Shown: piece by piece, positions 1-7,618 of the stretch
Position numbering within the stretch: the stretch's first letter is position 1
Layout: every line of letters starts with the position of its first letter
From: Bacteroides sp. UBA1773
GTDB lineage: Bacteria > Bacteroidota > Bacteroidia > Bacteroidales > Bacteroidaceae
Assembly: GCA_002315285.1 (NCBI GenBank)
Contig: DCGR01000082.1
Span: 1 to 30,286, forward strand
Reading direction: 5' to 3'
DNA length: 30,286 nt
Program-made: the position numbers and the translations under genes
The notes under the pieces: model-generated
What the model was told of the DNA's origin: nothing
Database searches by the model: none
The model's input: only the letters and a program-made list of their open reading frames with translations

Positions 1-21
1 AACCAACTGAACTACGGGCAC
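1..21 (-). tRNA. 5' end of a tRNA gene, cut by the window edge
   Basis: Read on the minus strand, bases 21 to 1 give a seven-base acceptor arm GTGCCCG, then T8-A9, a GTTC D-stem start and an AGTTGGTT D-loop, which is the ordinary start of a bacterial tRNA. The anticodon lies outside the window, so the amino acid cannot be named. A good promoter sits 35 to 66 bases upstream (56-87), which supports a real gene. An unrelated sequence that merely resembles a D-arm is possible but unlikely. Confidence 0.7.
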
Positions 22-25
22 CATG

Positions 26-43
26 AAAAGGATTTCTCCTTTT
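26..43 (-). other. Short hairpin between a promoter and the tRNA
   Basis: Bases 26-32 and 37-43 form a perfect 7-bp stem with a four-base loop, which reads GAAA on the minus strand. It lies after the putative tRNA promoter and five bases before the tRNA 5' end. It could be a structured 5' leader trimmed by RNase P, or a weak terminator for folD that ends in a short U run. Confidence 0.45.
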
Positions 44-55
44 TGTTTGCGGGTG

Positions 56-87
56 CAAAGGTAACATTAGTTTTTGAACCCTACAAA
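56..87 (-). promoter_or_regulatory. Bacteroidota-type promoter for the tRNA
   Basis: On the minus strand there is TTTG (87-84), a 20-base spacer and TACCTTTG (63-56). This matches the Bacteroidota sigma-ABfr consensus TTTG-N19/20-TAnnTTTG. The predicted start is near base 50, about 30 bases before the tRNA. Confidence 0.65.
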
Positions 88-104
88 TTTTTGAGAGAAT
101 ATTT

Positions 105-983
105 TCAGTAAATTGCTTTTTTGCCTGCCAACAAAGTGTTTTTCATGAGCGAACAGATAGTCATGGGACCTACACCGCCCGGGACGGGAGTGATGAATGA
201 GCATTTGGGGCTTACTTCATCAAACTTTACGTCGCCATTGAGGCGGAATCCACTTTTGCGAGTGGCATCAGCAACGCGTGTGGTGCCAACGTCGATGATA
301 ACAGCACCTTCTTTCACCATATCGGCTGTGATGAAATTGGGTTGTCCGAGGGCTGCAATGATGATATCGGCTTGCCGGCATTCCTCTTTGAGATTATTGC
401 TCCGGCTATGACAAACGGTAACGGTTGCATCGCCTGGATAGGCTTTCTGCATCATCAGCGAGGCCATTGGCTTGCCTACGATGTTGCTGCGTCCAAGTAC
501 AACACACTTTTTCCCACGAGTGTCGATATCATATCGACGCAGGAGTTCCATGATGCCGTTAGGAGTGGCACTGATGTAGCAAGGTAGTCCAATGGACATG
601 CGTCCTACGTTGATAGGATGAAAGCCGTCCACGTCCTTTCGGTAGTCGATGGTCTCGATTACTTTTTGCTCGGAGATGTGCTTGGGGAGGGGCAACTGTA
701 CGATGAAACCATCTACATCGGCATTGTTGTTGAGTTCACGAACTTTGTCGAGGAGTGTTTCTTCGGTCACGTTGTCTTCAAAACGGATCAGTGTGGAGGT
801 AAATCCACAAGTTTCGCAAGCCTTGACTTTGTTGGCGACATAAGTCTCACTTCCTCCATCATGACCTACCAAGATTGCGGCCAAGTGTGGACGTTTGCCT
901 CCGTGTGCCAATATATCGGCTACTTCGGCTGCAATTTCTTGTTTTATTTGTTCGGCTATGGCTTTCCCATCAATAAGTGTCAT
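105..983 (-). CDS. folD: Bifunctional methylenetetrahydrofolate dehydrogenase / cyclohydrolase FolD
   Basis: This cytosolic enzyme of one-carbon metabolism oxidises 5,10-methylene-THF to methenyl-THF with NADP and hydrolyses it to 10-formyl-THF, supplying purine synthesis and initiator tRNA formylation. The 292-residue product has the family's usual length. The YVANK segment holds the catalytic Tyr48 and Lys52. The VQLPLP motif is near residue 95, the dinucleotide-binding stretch VVLGRSNIVGKP at 161-172, and PGGVGPMT near the C-terminus. The start chosen is MTLIDGK at 983: a longer in-frame start at 1013 would touch the ffh stop and adds ten residues with no family likeness. It lies 30 nt behind ffh in the same direction and is probably cotranscribed with it. 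Confidence 0.96.
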   Translation of the reverse strand: MTLIDGKAIAEQIKQEIAAEVADILAHGGKRPHLAAILVGHDGGSETYVANKVKACETCGFTSTLIRFEDNVTEETLLDKVRELNNNADVDGFIVQLPLPKHISEQKVIETIDYRKDVDGFHPINVGRMSIGLPCYISATPNGIMELLRRYDIDTRGKKCVVLGRSNIVGKPMASLMMQKAYPGDATVTVCHSRSNNLKEECRQADIIIAALGQPNFITADMVKEGAVIIDVGTTRVADATRKSGFRLNGDVKFDEVSPKCSFITPVPGGVGPMTICSLMKNTLLAGKKAIY

Positions 984-1013
984 GTTGTGTGTTGTTGTTA
1001 TTTTGTTGTACAA

Positions 1014-2357
1014 TTAGCGACCTAAGCCTGGACGTCCTTTTGGCATCATCTTTGCCATTTTCGCCATGTTGCTGCCTGTCATCATTTTCATCATCTTACG
1101 TGTCTGATCGAACTGTTTCAGCAATCGATTGACATCCTCTACTTTCGTTCCGCTACCTTTGGCTATGCGTTGGCGACGGCTGGTGTTGAGTACTTCCGGA
1201 TGTTCACGTTCAATCGGGGTCATGGAGTAGATGATGGCTTCGATCCTCTTGAACACATTGTCATCGATGTCGATGTTTTTCAACGCTTTCCCAACGCCTG
1301 GAATCATGGCAGCAAGATCCTTGATGTTGCCCATTTTCTTGATTTGTTGAATTTGTTTCAGAAAGTCGTTGAAATCGAATTGGTTTTTCTGGATTTTCTT
1401 TTGTAGGCGTTTGGCTTCTTCTTCGTCGTATTGTTCCTGTGCGCGTTCCACGAGCGATACGATATCGCCCATGCCCAAGATACGGTCGGCCATACGTGCC
1501 GGATGGAATACGTCGATGGCATCGAGTTTCTCGCCGGTTCCCACAAATTTGATGGGCTTGTTTACTACAGTGCGGATTGATAAGGCCGCGCCACCTCGTG
1601 TGTCACCATCGAGTTTTGTGAGCACTACTCCATTGAAGTCAAGCCTTTCGTTGAATTCCTTGGCGGTGTTGACGGCATCTTGTCCGGTCATGGCATCGAC
1701 TACGAACAACGTCTCGTCAGGATTGATGGCTTTTTTGATGGCTTCAATCTCGTTCATCATTTGTTCATCGACAGCCAAACGTCCTGCCGTATCGACAATG
1801 ACGATGTCGAAGCCCTTGGCTTTGGCATGTTGGATGGCATTAAGTGCAATTTCTATGGGGCTTTGGTTGTTGGGCTCGCTATATACGGGCACTTCAACTT
1901 GCTCTCCTAAAACGGTGAGTTGCTGGATGGCAGCCGGACGATACACGTCACACGCTACGAGTAGCGGGCGACGACCACGTTTCTGCTTGAACATTCGTGC
2001 CAGCTTTCCACTGAAGGTAGTCTTTCCGGATCCTTGTAAGCCCGACATGAGGACAACGGCAGGATGGGACTTGAGTTCCACATCCGCTGTTTCACCACCC
2101 ATAAGCGTGGTCAACTCGTCGTGCACTATCTTTACCATCAATTGCGATGGCTTCACGGCTGTCAGCACATTTTGTCCAAGTGCTTTTTCCTTTACGGTAT
2201 CGGTGAAATTCTTGGCTACTTTGTAGTTTACATCGGCATCGAGCAATGCGCGTCTAACATCCTTCAGCGTTTCGGCAACATTGATTTCGGTGATTTTTCC
2301 CTCGCCTTTGAGTATCTTGAATGATCGTTCTAATCGTTCACTTAAATTGTCAAACAT
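1014..2357 (-). CDS. ffh: Signal recognition particle protein Ffh (SRP54)
   Basis: This is the GTPase subunit of the signal recognition particle. With 4.5S RNA it binds signal sequences leaving the ribosome and docks with FtsY at the membrane. The 447 residues show the N-domain helices (1-95), then the G domain with P-loop GLQGSGKT (106-113), DTAGR (189-193) and TKLD (247-250). The methionine-rich M domain runs from about 325 to 447 and includes KMMKMMTGSNMAKMAKMM near the C-terminus, the signal-peptide and RNA-binding part. It lies downstream of rplS, with a strong terminator between them, so it probably has its own promoter; I could not place one convincingly. folD follows after 30 nt. Confidence 0.97.
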   Translation of the reverse strand: MFDNLSERLERSFKILKGEGKITEINVAETLKDVRRALLDADVNYKVAKNFTDTVKEKALGQNVLTAVKPSQLMVKIVHDELTTLMGGETADVELKSHPAVVLMSGLQGSGKTTFSGKLARMFKQKRGRRPLLVACDVYRPAAIQQLTVLGEQVEVPVYSEPNNQSPIEIALNAIQHAKAKGFDIVIVDTAGRLAVDEQMMNEIEAIKKAINPDETLFVVDAMTGQDAVNTAKEFNERLDFNGVVLTKLDGDTRGGAALSIRTVVNKPIKFVGTGEKLDAIDVFHPARMADRILGMGDIVSLVERAQEQYDEEEAKRLQKKIQKNQFDFNDFLKQIQQIKKMGNIKDLAAMIPGVGKALKNIDIDDNVFKRIEAIIYSMTPIEREHPEVLNTSRRQRIAKGSGTKVEDVNRLLKQFDQTRKMMKMMTGSNMAKMAKMMPKGRPGLGR

Positions 2358-2412
2358 ACTTTTGATTTATATTGAAAAGATGAAATTCCAAGAAAGGGTT
2401 ATTGTTCTTATC

Positions 2413-2450
2413 AAAAAAAGGAGCATACCCCAAATAGGGAATACTCCTCT
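2413..2450 (-). terminator. Rho-independent terminator after rplS
   Basis: On the minus strand, bases 2447-2436 pair with 2431-2420 in a 12-bp stem with G-U pairs and a four-base loop. A run of seven U follows (2419-2413). It starts about 35 nt after the rplS stop and should isolate rplS from ffh. Confidence 0.85.
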
Positions 2451-2481
2451 TTTATGATTCAGACAGAATGCTCCAAGAGGA

Positions 2482-2835
2482 TTAGAGGTTCACTCTCTTC
2501 TCCTGAATACGAGCTTTCTTACCAGTCAGTTTGCGCAGGTAGTACAACTTGGCACGGCGAACCTTACCTACCTTGTTGATGGTAATGCTGTCGATGGCTG
2601 GCGACTCGATGGGGAAGATACGTTCAACACCTACTGTGCCTGACATTTTGCGAACAGTGAAACGTTTTTTGTCGCCATGTCCGCTAATTTTGATAACAAC
2701 ACCACGATACAACTGTACGCGTTCCTTGCTACCTTCAATGATACGATATGCTACTGTAACCGTGTCACCCGATTTGAATGAAGGGTGCTGCTTGCCTGTA
2801 GCAAATGCTTCTTCTGCGATTTTAATAAAATCCAT
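2482..2835 (-). CDS. rplS: 50S ribosomal protein L19
   Basis: L19 is a large-subunit protein at the 30S-50S interface. The 117-residue product matches the family along its length: F-x-x-GDTV early in the protein, RVQLYRGVVIK, the FTVRKMSGTVGVERIFP core, then RRAKLYYLRKLTGKKARI near the end. It is monocistronic here, with its own promoter (2922-2952) and terminator (2413-2450). The roughly 80-nt leader could hold an autoregulatory structure, but I could not identify one by eye. Confidence 0.97.
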   Translation of the reverse strand: MDFIKIAEEAFATGKQHPSFKSGDTVTVAYRIIEGSKERVQLYRGVVIKISGHGDKKRFTVRKMSGTVGVERIFPIESPAIDSITINKVGKVRRAKLYYLRKLTGKKARIQEKRVNL

Positions 2836-2921
2836 CTTACAATTTTTTTTAATTGATTATCATTGTCCTGCGCAGCATTCTCAAGTAACTCCTCTTGACA
2901 GCGGCTACGCCGAAAGCGGTG

Positions 2922-2952
2922 CAAAGATACCACTTTTTTCATTCGCAGCAAA
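2922..2952 (-). promoter_or_regulatory. rplS promoter
   Basis: On the minus strand TTTG (2952-2949), a 19-base spacer and TATCTTTG (2929-2922) form a consensus Bacteroidota promoter. The predicted start near 2916 gives rplS a leader of about 80 nt. Confidence 0.75.
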
Positions 2953-2981
2953 TTTATTTCACTCATTTTTCTCTGATTTCG

Positions 2982-3012
2982 TTGGCTTGATGGCTTTTTT
3001 GTGCTATCTTTG
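2982..3012 (+). promoter_or_regulatory. Promoter of the GH3/serine hydrolase gene
   Basis: TTGG (2982-2985), a 19-base spacer and TATCTTTG (3005-3012) fit the Bacteroidota consensus. The start codon at 3037 lies about 20 nt after the expected transcription start. It is divergent from the rplS promoter, whose -33 box is 30 bases away. Confidence 0.7.
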
Positions 3013-3036
3013 GGCTTCATTATTTTAAGGAACGTG

Positions 3037-5457
3037 ATGAAAAGATTATTTGTCGGCATTGTTTTTGTCGCCTTTTGTGTGTGCTGTGTCGCACAAATGC
3101 AGACTGAGGCAGAGTGGGTTGGGAAAAAGATGAGCAGCATGACGCTGGAGGAGAAGATAGGTCAGTTGTTTGTCTATAAATTCCAACCTGTCAATACGGC
3201 CGAGAATCTGCAATTGGTGAAGGATGTGATAGAACAATATCATATAGGAGGTGTCCTTTTTTCAGGAGGACAGCTCATGGAGCAGGCTAAGCTAACCAAC
3301 TATGTGCAGGAACTGTCAGGCACACAGTTGCTGGTGACTTTTGACGGGGAATGGGGCTTGGCGATGCGCTTGAAAAGCACTACCCCCATGTTTCCGCGTA
3401 ATCGTGTGCTGGGTTCGGTGTGCGACGATAATCTGATTTATGCCTACGGCCGTGAGGTGGCGCGTGAGTGTCGGGAACTTGGCGTGCATGTCAACTTCGC
3501 TCCGGTCGCCGATGTGGATACAAATCCCAAGAATCCGGTCATCGGCTCTCGTTCTTTTGGACGTGATGCTGCGGATGTGGCACGTAAGGTCGTGGCTTAT
3601 TCGCGAGGGCTGGAGGATGGAGGAGTAATTGCGGTGGCAAAACATTTTCCTGGCCATGGCGACACGTCAGTTGACTCGCACAAGGCTTTGCCGGTACTTC
3701 ATTTCGACAGGAACCGTCTTGAACGTGTCGAGCTCGTCCCATTCAAGGCAGCCATCCAGAGCGGCATTAATGGCATCATGGTGGGACATTTGCTGGTGCC
3801 TTCGGTGAGTGATAAGACCGCTTCCATTTCGCCGGAAATCAATAACCTACTTGTGAAGGAATTGGGATTCCGTGGACTTGTCTTCACCGATGCTTTGGAG
3901 ATGAAGGGTGTTTCAGACAATCCTGATGTGTGTGCACAAGCCATCATCGCAGGCAATGACTTGCTTTTGGTCCCCTCCGACATGAAAAATGAAATGGAAG
4001 GTGTGCTAAGAGCCGTGAACGAAGGACGTATTTCGGAAGATTTGATCAATGAGAAATGTAGTAAGGTGTTGGGGTATAAATACCGTTTGGGATTGGCGCA
4101 TCCGCAACGCATTAATCTCGAAGGCTTGTCAGAACGCATCAATTCTTCAGATGCATTACAACTTGTAGAACGTTTGAAGACAGCTTCTGAACAAGGCAAG
4201 GCATTGCTTGGCATTGACAGCATAGCCAAAGCGGGTATTGATGCAAAGGCATATTCTGGATGCCAGATTGTGGTATATCACAAGGGCGATCCCATTTACG
4301 ACAAATGTTTCGGACACACCGACTATACGGGTAAGGAATCTGTGACCCATCGGCACATGTACGATTTGGCTTCGCTGACAAAAACCACGGCCACGATGTT
4401 GGCTGTAATGAAACTCCATGAAGAACAATGTTTTTCCTTGAAGGATGAAATTGGGAGATATGTGCCTCAGATGCAAGGCAGCGACAAAGAACACATCACC
4501 ATCGAACAGTTGCTCTACCATCAGTCGGGGTTGCAGCCTTCGGTCAATGTCGCCCTGCGCGTCATCAATCCTCAGAGCTATGATCGCATGTATGTTCGCA
4601 AACCCGATGCTGACCATAAGTTGCGTGTGGGCAACCGGCTATGGGCTTGCACTTCGTTCGAATTGAGCCATGATAAGGTCCATACCATATACGACAGCGA
4701 TTTCCGGGTGCAAGTGGCTGACCACATGTATGTGAACACGCATTTTAAGGACACTATCCTACACATGATTGCCCATGAGGTTCCTCTTCGTTCGAAAACT
4801 TACCGGTATAGTTGCCTCAATTTCGTGTTGTTGCAGCAAATGGTGGAGCAACTCACAGGCATGCCTCTCGATAAGTATTTGAGTGAGAATTTTTATGAGC
4901 CAATGGGCTTGAAACGGCTCACGTTCCAGCCCCTACGCAAATTTGCCACAAAGGAGGTTGTCCCCACAATTGCTGAGGATTATTTGCGCCAGATGCCATT
5001 GCGGGGATATGTGCATGATGAGCTGGCGGCATTTATGGGAGGTGTTTCCGGAAATGCAGGCTTGTTTGGCAATGCAGAGAGCGTAGCTGTGGTCTATCAG
5101 ATGTTGCTTCAAGGTGGTCAATGGCAAGGTCAGCGATACTTGAAAGAGGAAACAGTGCGGTTTTTCTTGTCGAGCAAGTCGCCTTCCTGCCGGCGTGCCT
5201 TGGGTTTTGACAAACCCGACAAGCGGAATTCCCGTTCAAACCCTTGTTGCAAAGAGGCTCCGGCAACAGTAGTGGGGCATACAGGATTTACGGGTACTTG
5301 TGTGTGGGCCGATCCTACCAATGACTTGGTATATGTGTTTTTGAGCAATCGTACATATCCACGTCCTTTCGACCATAAGAAACTGATGCAAATGGACATT
5401 CGTTCGCGCATACAATACGTAATCTACTGCGCATTGAAAAAAAACTCCGCAAAATGA
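3037..5457 (+). CDS. Secreted GH3 beta-N-acetylhexosaminidase (NagZ-like) fused to a class C beta-lactamase-type serine hydrolase
   Basis: The 806-residue product begins with a signal peptide (MKRLFVGIVF through about residue 20), so it acts in the periplasm or outside. Residues 35-350 are a GH3 N-terminal domain with the NagZ signature KHFPGHGDT (202-210) and the nucleophile Asp285 in FTDALEM. From about 390 to 800 follows a beta-lactamase/transpeptidase-like domain with S446-x-x-K449, YSC at 591-593 where YxN is usual, and HTG at 748-750. The GH3 C-terminal domain is absent. A role in muropeptide or amino-sugar turnover is likely from the GH3 signature; the substrate of the second domain (esterase, peptidase or other) cannot be told. 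The start is placed at 3037 because the signal peptide begins there and a promoter lies just upstream; an ATG-like start at 3001 would lie inside that promoter. Confidence 0.9.
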   Translation: MKRLFVGIVFVAFCVCCVAQMQTEAEWVGKKMSSMTLEEKIGQLFVYKFQPVNTAENLQLVKDVIEQYHIGGVLFSGGQLMEQAKLTNYVQELSGTQLLVTFDGEWGLAMRLKSTTPMFPRNRVLGSVCDDNLIYAYGREVARECRELGVHVNFAPVADVDTNPKNPVIGSRSFGRDAADVARKVVAYSRGLEDGGVIAVAKHFPGHGDTSVDSHKALPVLHFDRNRLERVELVPFKAAIQSGINGIMVGHLLVPSVSDKTASISPEINNLLVKELGFRGLVFTDALEMKGVSDNPDVCAQAIIAGNDLLLVPSDMKNEMEGVLRAVNEGRISEDLINEKCSKVLGYKYRLGLAHPQRINLEGLSERINSSDALQLVERLKTASEQGKALLGIDSIAKAGIDAKAYSGCQIVVYHKGDPIYDKCFGHTDYTGKESVTHRHMYDLASLTKTTATMLAVMKLHEEQCFSLKDEIGRYVPQMQGSDKEHITIEQLLYHQSGLQPSVNVALRVINPQSYDRMYVRKPDADHKLRVGNRLWACTSFELSHDKVHTIYDSDFRVQVADHMYVNTHFKDTILHMIAHEVPLRSKTYRYSCLNFVLLQQMVEQLTGMPLDKYLSENFYEPMGLKRLTFQPLRKFATKEVVPTIAEDYLRQMPLRGYVHDELAAFMGGVSGNAGLFGNAESVAVVYQMLLQGGQWQGQRYLKEETVRFFLSSKSPSCRRALGFDKPDKRNSRSNPCCKEAPATVVGHTGFTGTCVWADPTNDLVYVFLSNRTYPRPFDHKKLMQMDIRSRIQYVIYCALKKNSAK

Positions 5458-5479
5458 GGTCAGGACAGAAACTTTTAGT

Positions 5480-5487
5480 TATATTTG
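5480..5487 (+). promoter_or_regulatory. -7 box of the ferredoxin promoter
   Basis: TATATTTG matches TAnnTTTG and lies 36 bases before the ferredoxin ATG. The expected -33 region (5456-5460) is a poor match and overlaps the end of the preceding gene, so the call rests on the -7 box and the intergenic position. Confidence 0.5.
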
Positions 5488-5523
5488 CGGCGATTTAGTT
5501 TAATCTATAAAAACAATTGAAAA

Positions 5524-5694
5524 ATGGCTTACGTAATTGGTGACGATTGTATCGCTTGCGGTACTTGTATCGATGAATGTCCAGTAGGAGCAATTTCTGA
5601 AGGCGAAAAATATTCTATCGATCCTGACATGTGTACTGAGTGTGGAACTTGTGCTGACGCTTGTCCGTCAGAAGCAATTAGCTTAGGCGCATGA
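5524..5694 (+). CDS. Small 2x[4Fe-4S] ferredoxin
   Basis: A 56-residue cytosolic electron carrier of the clostridial type. Two classic cluster motifs are visible: CIACGTCIDECP (Cys 9, 12, 15, 19) and CTECGTCADACP (Cys 37, 40, 43, 47). Each CP-terminated motif supplies its last cysteine to the other cluster, as in this family, so two [4Fe-4S] clusters are expected. The internal duplication is evident from the repeated C-x-x-C-G-T-C pattern. It probably serves low-potential reactions such as pyruvate:ferredoxin oxidoreductase or hydrogenase in an anaerobe. It is monocistronic, between its own -7 box and a strong terminator. Confidence 0.95.
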   Translation: MAYVIGDDCIACGTCIDECPVGAISEGEKYSIDPDMCTECGTCADACPSEAISLGA

Positions 5695-5715
5695 TTTTTC
5701 CCCTCTTGGAGAAAC

Positions 5716-5750
5716 AAAAAAGGTGATCAACAGTGTTGGTCACCTTTTTT
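5716..5750 (+). terminator. Rho-independent terminator after the ferredoxin
   Basis: GGTGATCAAC (5722-5731) pairs with GTTGGTCACC (5735-5744) through one G-U pair, with a three-base loop and a run of six T (5745-5750). An A-run precedes the stem, so it may also work on the minus strand. Confidence 0.88.
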
Positions 5751-6004
5751 GCGAGTATGCTCGGCATGAGCATTGTCTAATGGGCGCAAGTACCGAGTGA
5801 GCCCTGATAATGGGAAGGTTACATCCACAGACAAGGGAGCTTGCTTTTGACAGAAATGTTCGACAAGAAGTTTTGCATGGTAATGAATGTTCGCATGACG
5901 ACACTGTACTTTGTCATTCTCGCTGCTTTTGCAGCTTGTATTTTTCCTGTTTTGCACGTCAGGCAAGTATCTCATGGAGGGCCTTATTAACGACTTGGCC
6001 TGTC
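5751..6004. other. Non-coding stretch with small inverted repeats
   Basis: No convincing gene. ATGCTC/GAGCAT (5757-5773) forms a small inverted repeat, and a GGGC...GCCC pair follows shortly after. Both strands have open frames of 80-90 codons with no recognisable protein features. It lies directly behind the truncated gene at 6005-7261 and may be part of the same rearranged patch. Confidence 0.4.
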
Positions 6005-7261
6005 TTATTCTACGTCAGTAGTGAAATCTTTATCCTCAACGACGTTGCCTGCGGCATCGGTGATGCGCCAGTGAGTGATGTTGCGGGCTTCTGACGAGAT
6101 GCATACGCCACACTTTGTCACATTACGGCCGTCTGCCTCGTAGGGTACCAGATATCCCTTGCTCTCGATCTGGCTGAGGGCATTTTCTACCGTATTGCCC
6201 ACCTTGAGTTCGAGAACATAGATGTCGTTTTTGGTCTTGATAACCACATCCGCACGACCGAGGATGCTCTTCACCTCGGTATCGACCTTGCTGTTAAGCA
6301 AGGAGAACACAATGTACATCAGTAGTTTGTAGAAGGCTTCACGCTTCTTCCGACGCATCCACTCCTTCCGGGTGATGATGTCGTAAGGGATAGAGGCGAT
6401 GTAGGAGCGCAGCTCGGTAAGGGCCGCCGAGAGGTCACCGCGCTTTACGGCACGTGTCATGGCAAGGATGGTGGCATCGCGCTCCATGTCGTCAGTATCA
6501 ATCAAGTAATTGGCTAACCCTTCAACCATTCCCTGACGAACCTCATGGTTGTGAAAATGAAGATTATAGACGTCATCCTCCTTGTCATAGCTTTCTATCG
6601 TGAGGTGTCCGCTTTGATAAAGCAGGGGAATCGGAGTCCTGGCCTTTTCGCATGGCACATTGAATGACGACAGGTTGAGTTCTGCGCCGTCAAAGTCAAG
6701 AGGGTTGAACTCAGGATAGTGCTTCAGGTGGTCAATAAGCGAAGTCATGGTCCCCGGCTCAAACCTGTATGGCTTGGCATCGTTGTCGTTGAGAGCTTTA
6801 AGGAGGCTGAAAGGCGCATACACATCCTTGCTCTTCTCCGAGAAATGGTAGCCGTCGTAATTCTTCTTCAGAAGTGCGTATGCTTCTTCGACAGAGATGC
6901 CCATGCCCTCTGCATACTCCTCTACGCACGGACGGAGAGTTGTGTCCAGTTCCTCCTGAGTAATGCCACAGATGCCGGAGTAGGCATCAATCATGGAAAT
7001 CTGATTCAGATTGTTGAGATTGGAGAAGATGCTCAACTGGGCGAACTTTGTCACTCCTGTGATGAAGACAAAGCGGAGATATGCGCCTTCATCCTTCAGC
7101 ACCTGGTAGAACTCACGGAGCATGGTGCGCATAGCATCCAGTTGCTCAGAATCATACATCAATCGCATGATGGCTGAATCATATTCGTCAAGAATGACGA
7201 CAACCTTTTCGCCAGTTTGCTTGCATGCATTATGGATTAAAATCTGCTCATGAGTCGCGCG
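6005..7261 (-). pseudogene. 5'-truncated AAA-ATPase-like / PD-(D/E)XK nuclease-family protein (DUF1703 type)
   Basis: Intact members of this Bacteroidota family have an N-terminal AAA-like domain with a Walker A motif (RPRRFGKS type), then Walker B, and a C-terminal PD-(D/E)XK nuclease-like domain. Here the frame opens at 7261, just after a stop codon, and the first family-like residues are already just ahead of Walker B (VVVILDEYDSA, about 7199-7167). The Walker A half, roughly 150 residues, is missing, and the sequence upstream of about 7255 is unrelated. The rest is open to the stop at 6005 and includes the nuclease core, with VDTEVKSILGRADVVIKT followed by YVLELKVG. An internal ATG at 7168 could start a 387-residue remnant without ATP binding. 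I treat it as a truncated pseudogene, although the remaining frame carries no further damage. Confidence 0.75.
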
Positions 7262-7618
7262 CTATTTCCCGCTATTCGTCGACGAAGTTACTGATTTTTA
7301 CTTTAATAATCGGTAAGTTCTAATCAGATTTTTGAGTTTTTCGACAAAAACCAGCTATATAACGCCTGAATAACTTCAATATTGTATCGCAACAACAGCA
7401 GCAACCAACTACACCCCCTCAAAGTGAGAACCACGAGCAGGTATTTTGGGCGAAAAACGAGATGTGTTAAGCAGATTCTGTTTTTGTTGAGTTTCCCGTG
7501 CGCCAGAGCCTCCGCACGACTCACTGAGGAGGTGGCTACAATTCTGACTCACGGAAAACTGGTCGATTGTTTCTTTGGTTGGTTCCGTTGTTGAGCCTAT
7601 CGAAGTATCTTCTGAGGC
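7262..7618. other. Gene-free stretch between the truncated gene and the FISUMP lipoprotein
   Basis: No gene is supported. A plus-strand open frame at 7382-7594 (70 codons) has no signal, domain or promoter. I have a vague memory of similar short frames in Prevotella genomes, which would fit a dispersed non-coding repeat better than a protein. The segment also holds the long inverted repeat at 7490-7560. One edge is the break point of the truncated gene. Confidence 0.4.
7490..7560. repeat. Long imperfect inverted repeat
   Basis: AGTTTCCCGTG (7490-7500) pairs with CACGGAAAACT (7550-7560), 10 of 11 bases. Inside, AGCC-TCC (7507-7513) can pair with GGA-GGT-GGCT (7528-7537) around a three-base bulge. 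It could be a structured RNA, a small miniature element or a read-through terminator for the minus-strand lipoprotein that ends at 7619. There is no clear U-run at either end. Confidence 0.45.

Noticed and set aside
1369..2226. A 285-codon plus-strand frame opposite ffh
   Set aside because: Ser/Thr-rich shadow of the SRP GTPase; no start context or domain.
2836..2915. A ribosomal-protein leader structure for L19
   Set aside because: A leader of about 80 nt exists, but I could not see a stem that I could match to a known autoregulatory fold.
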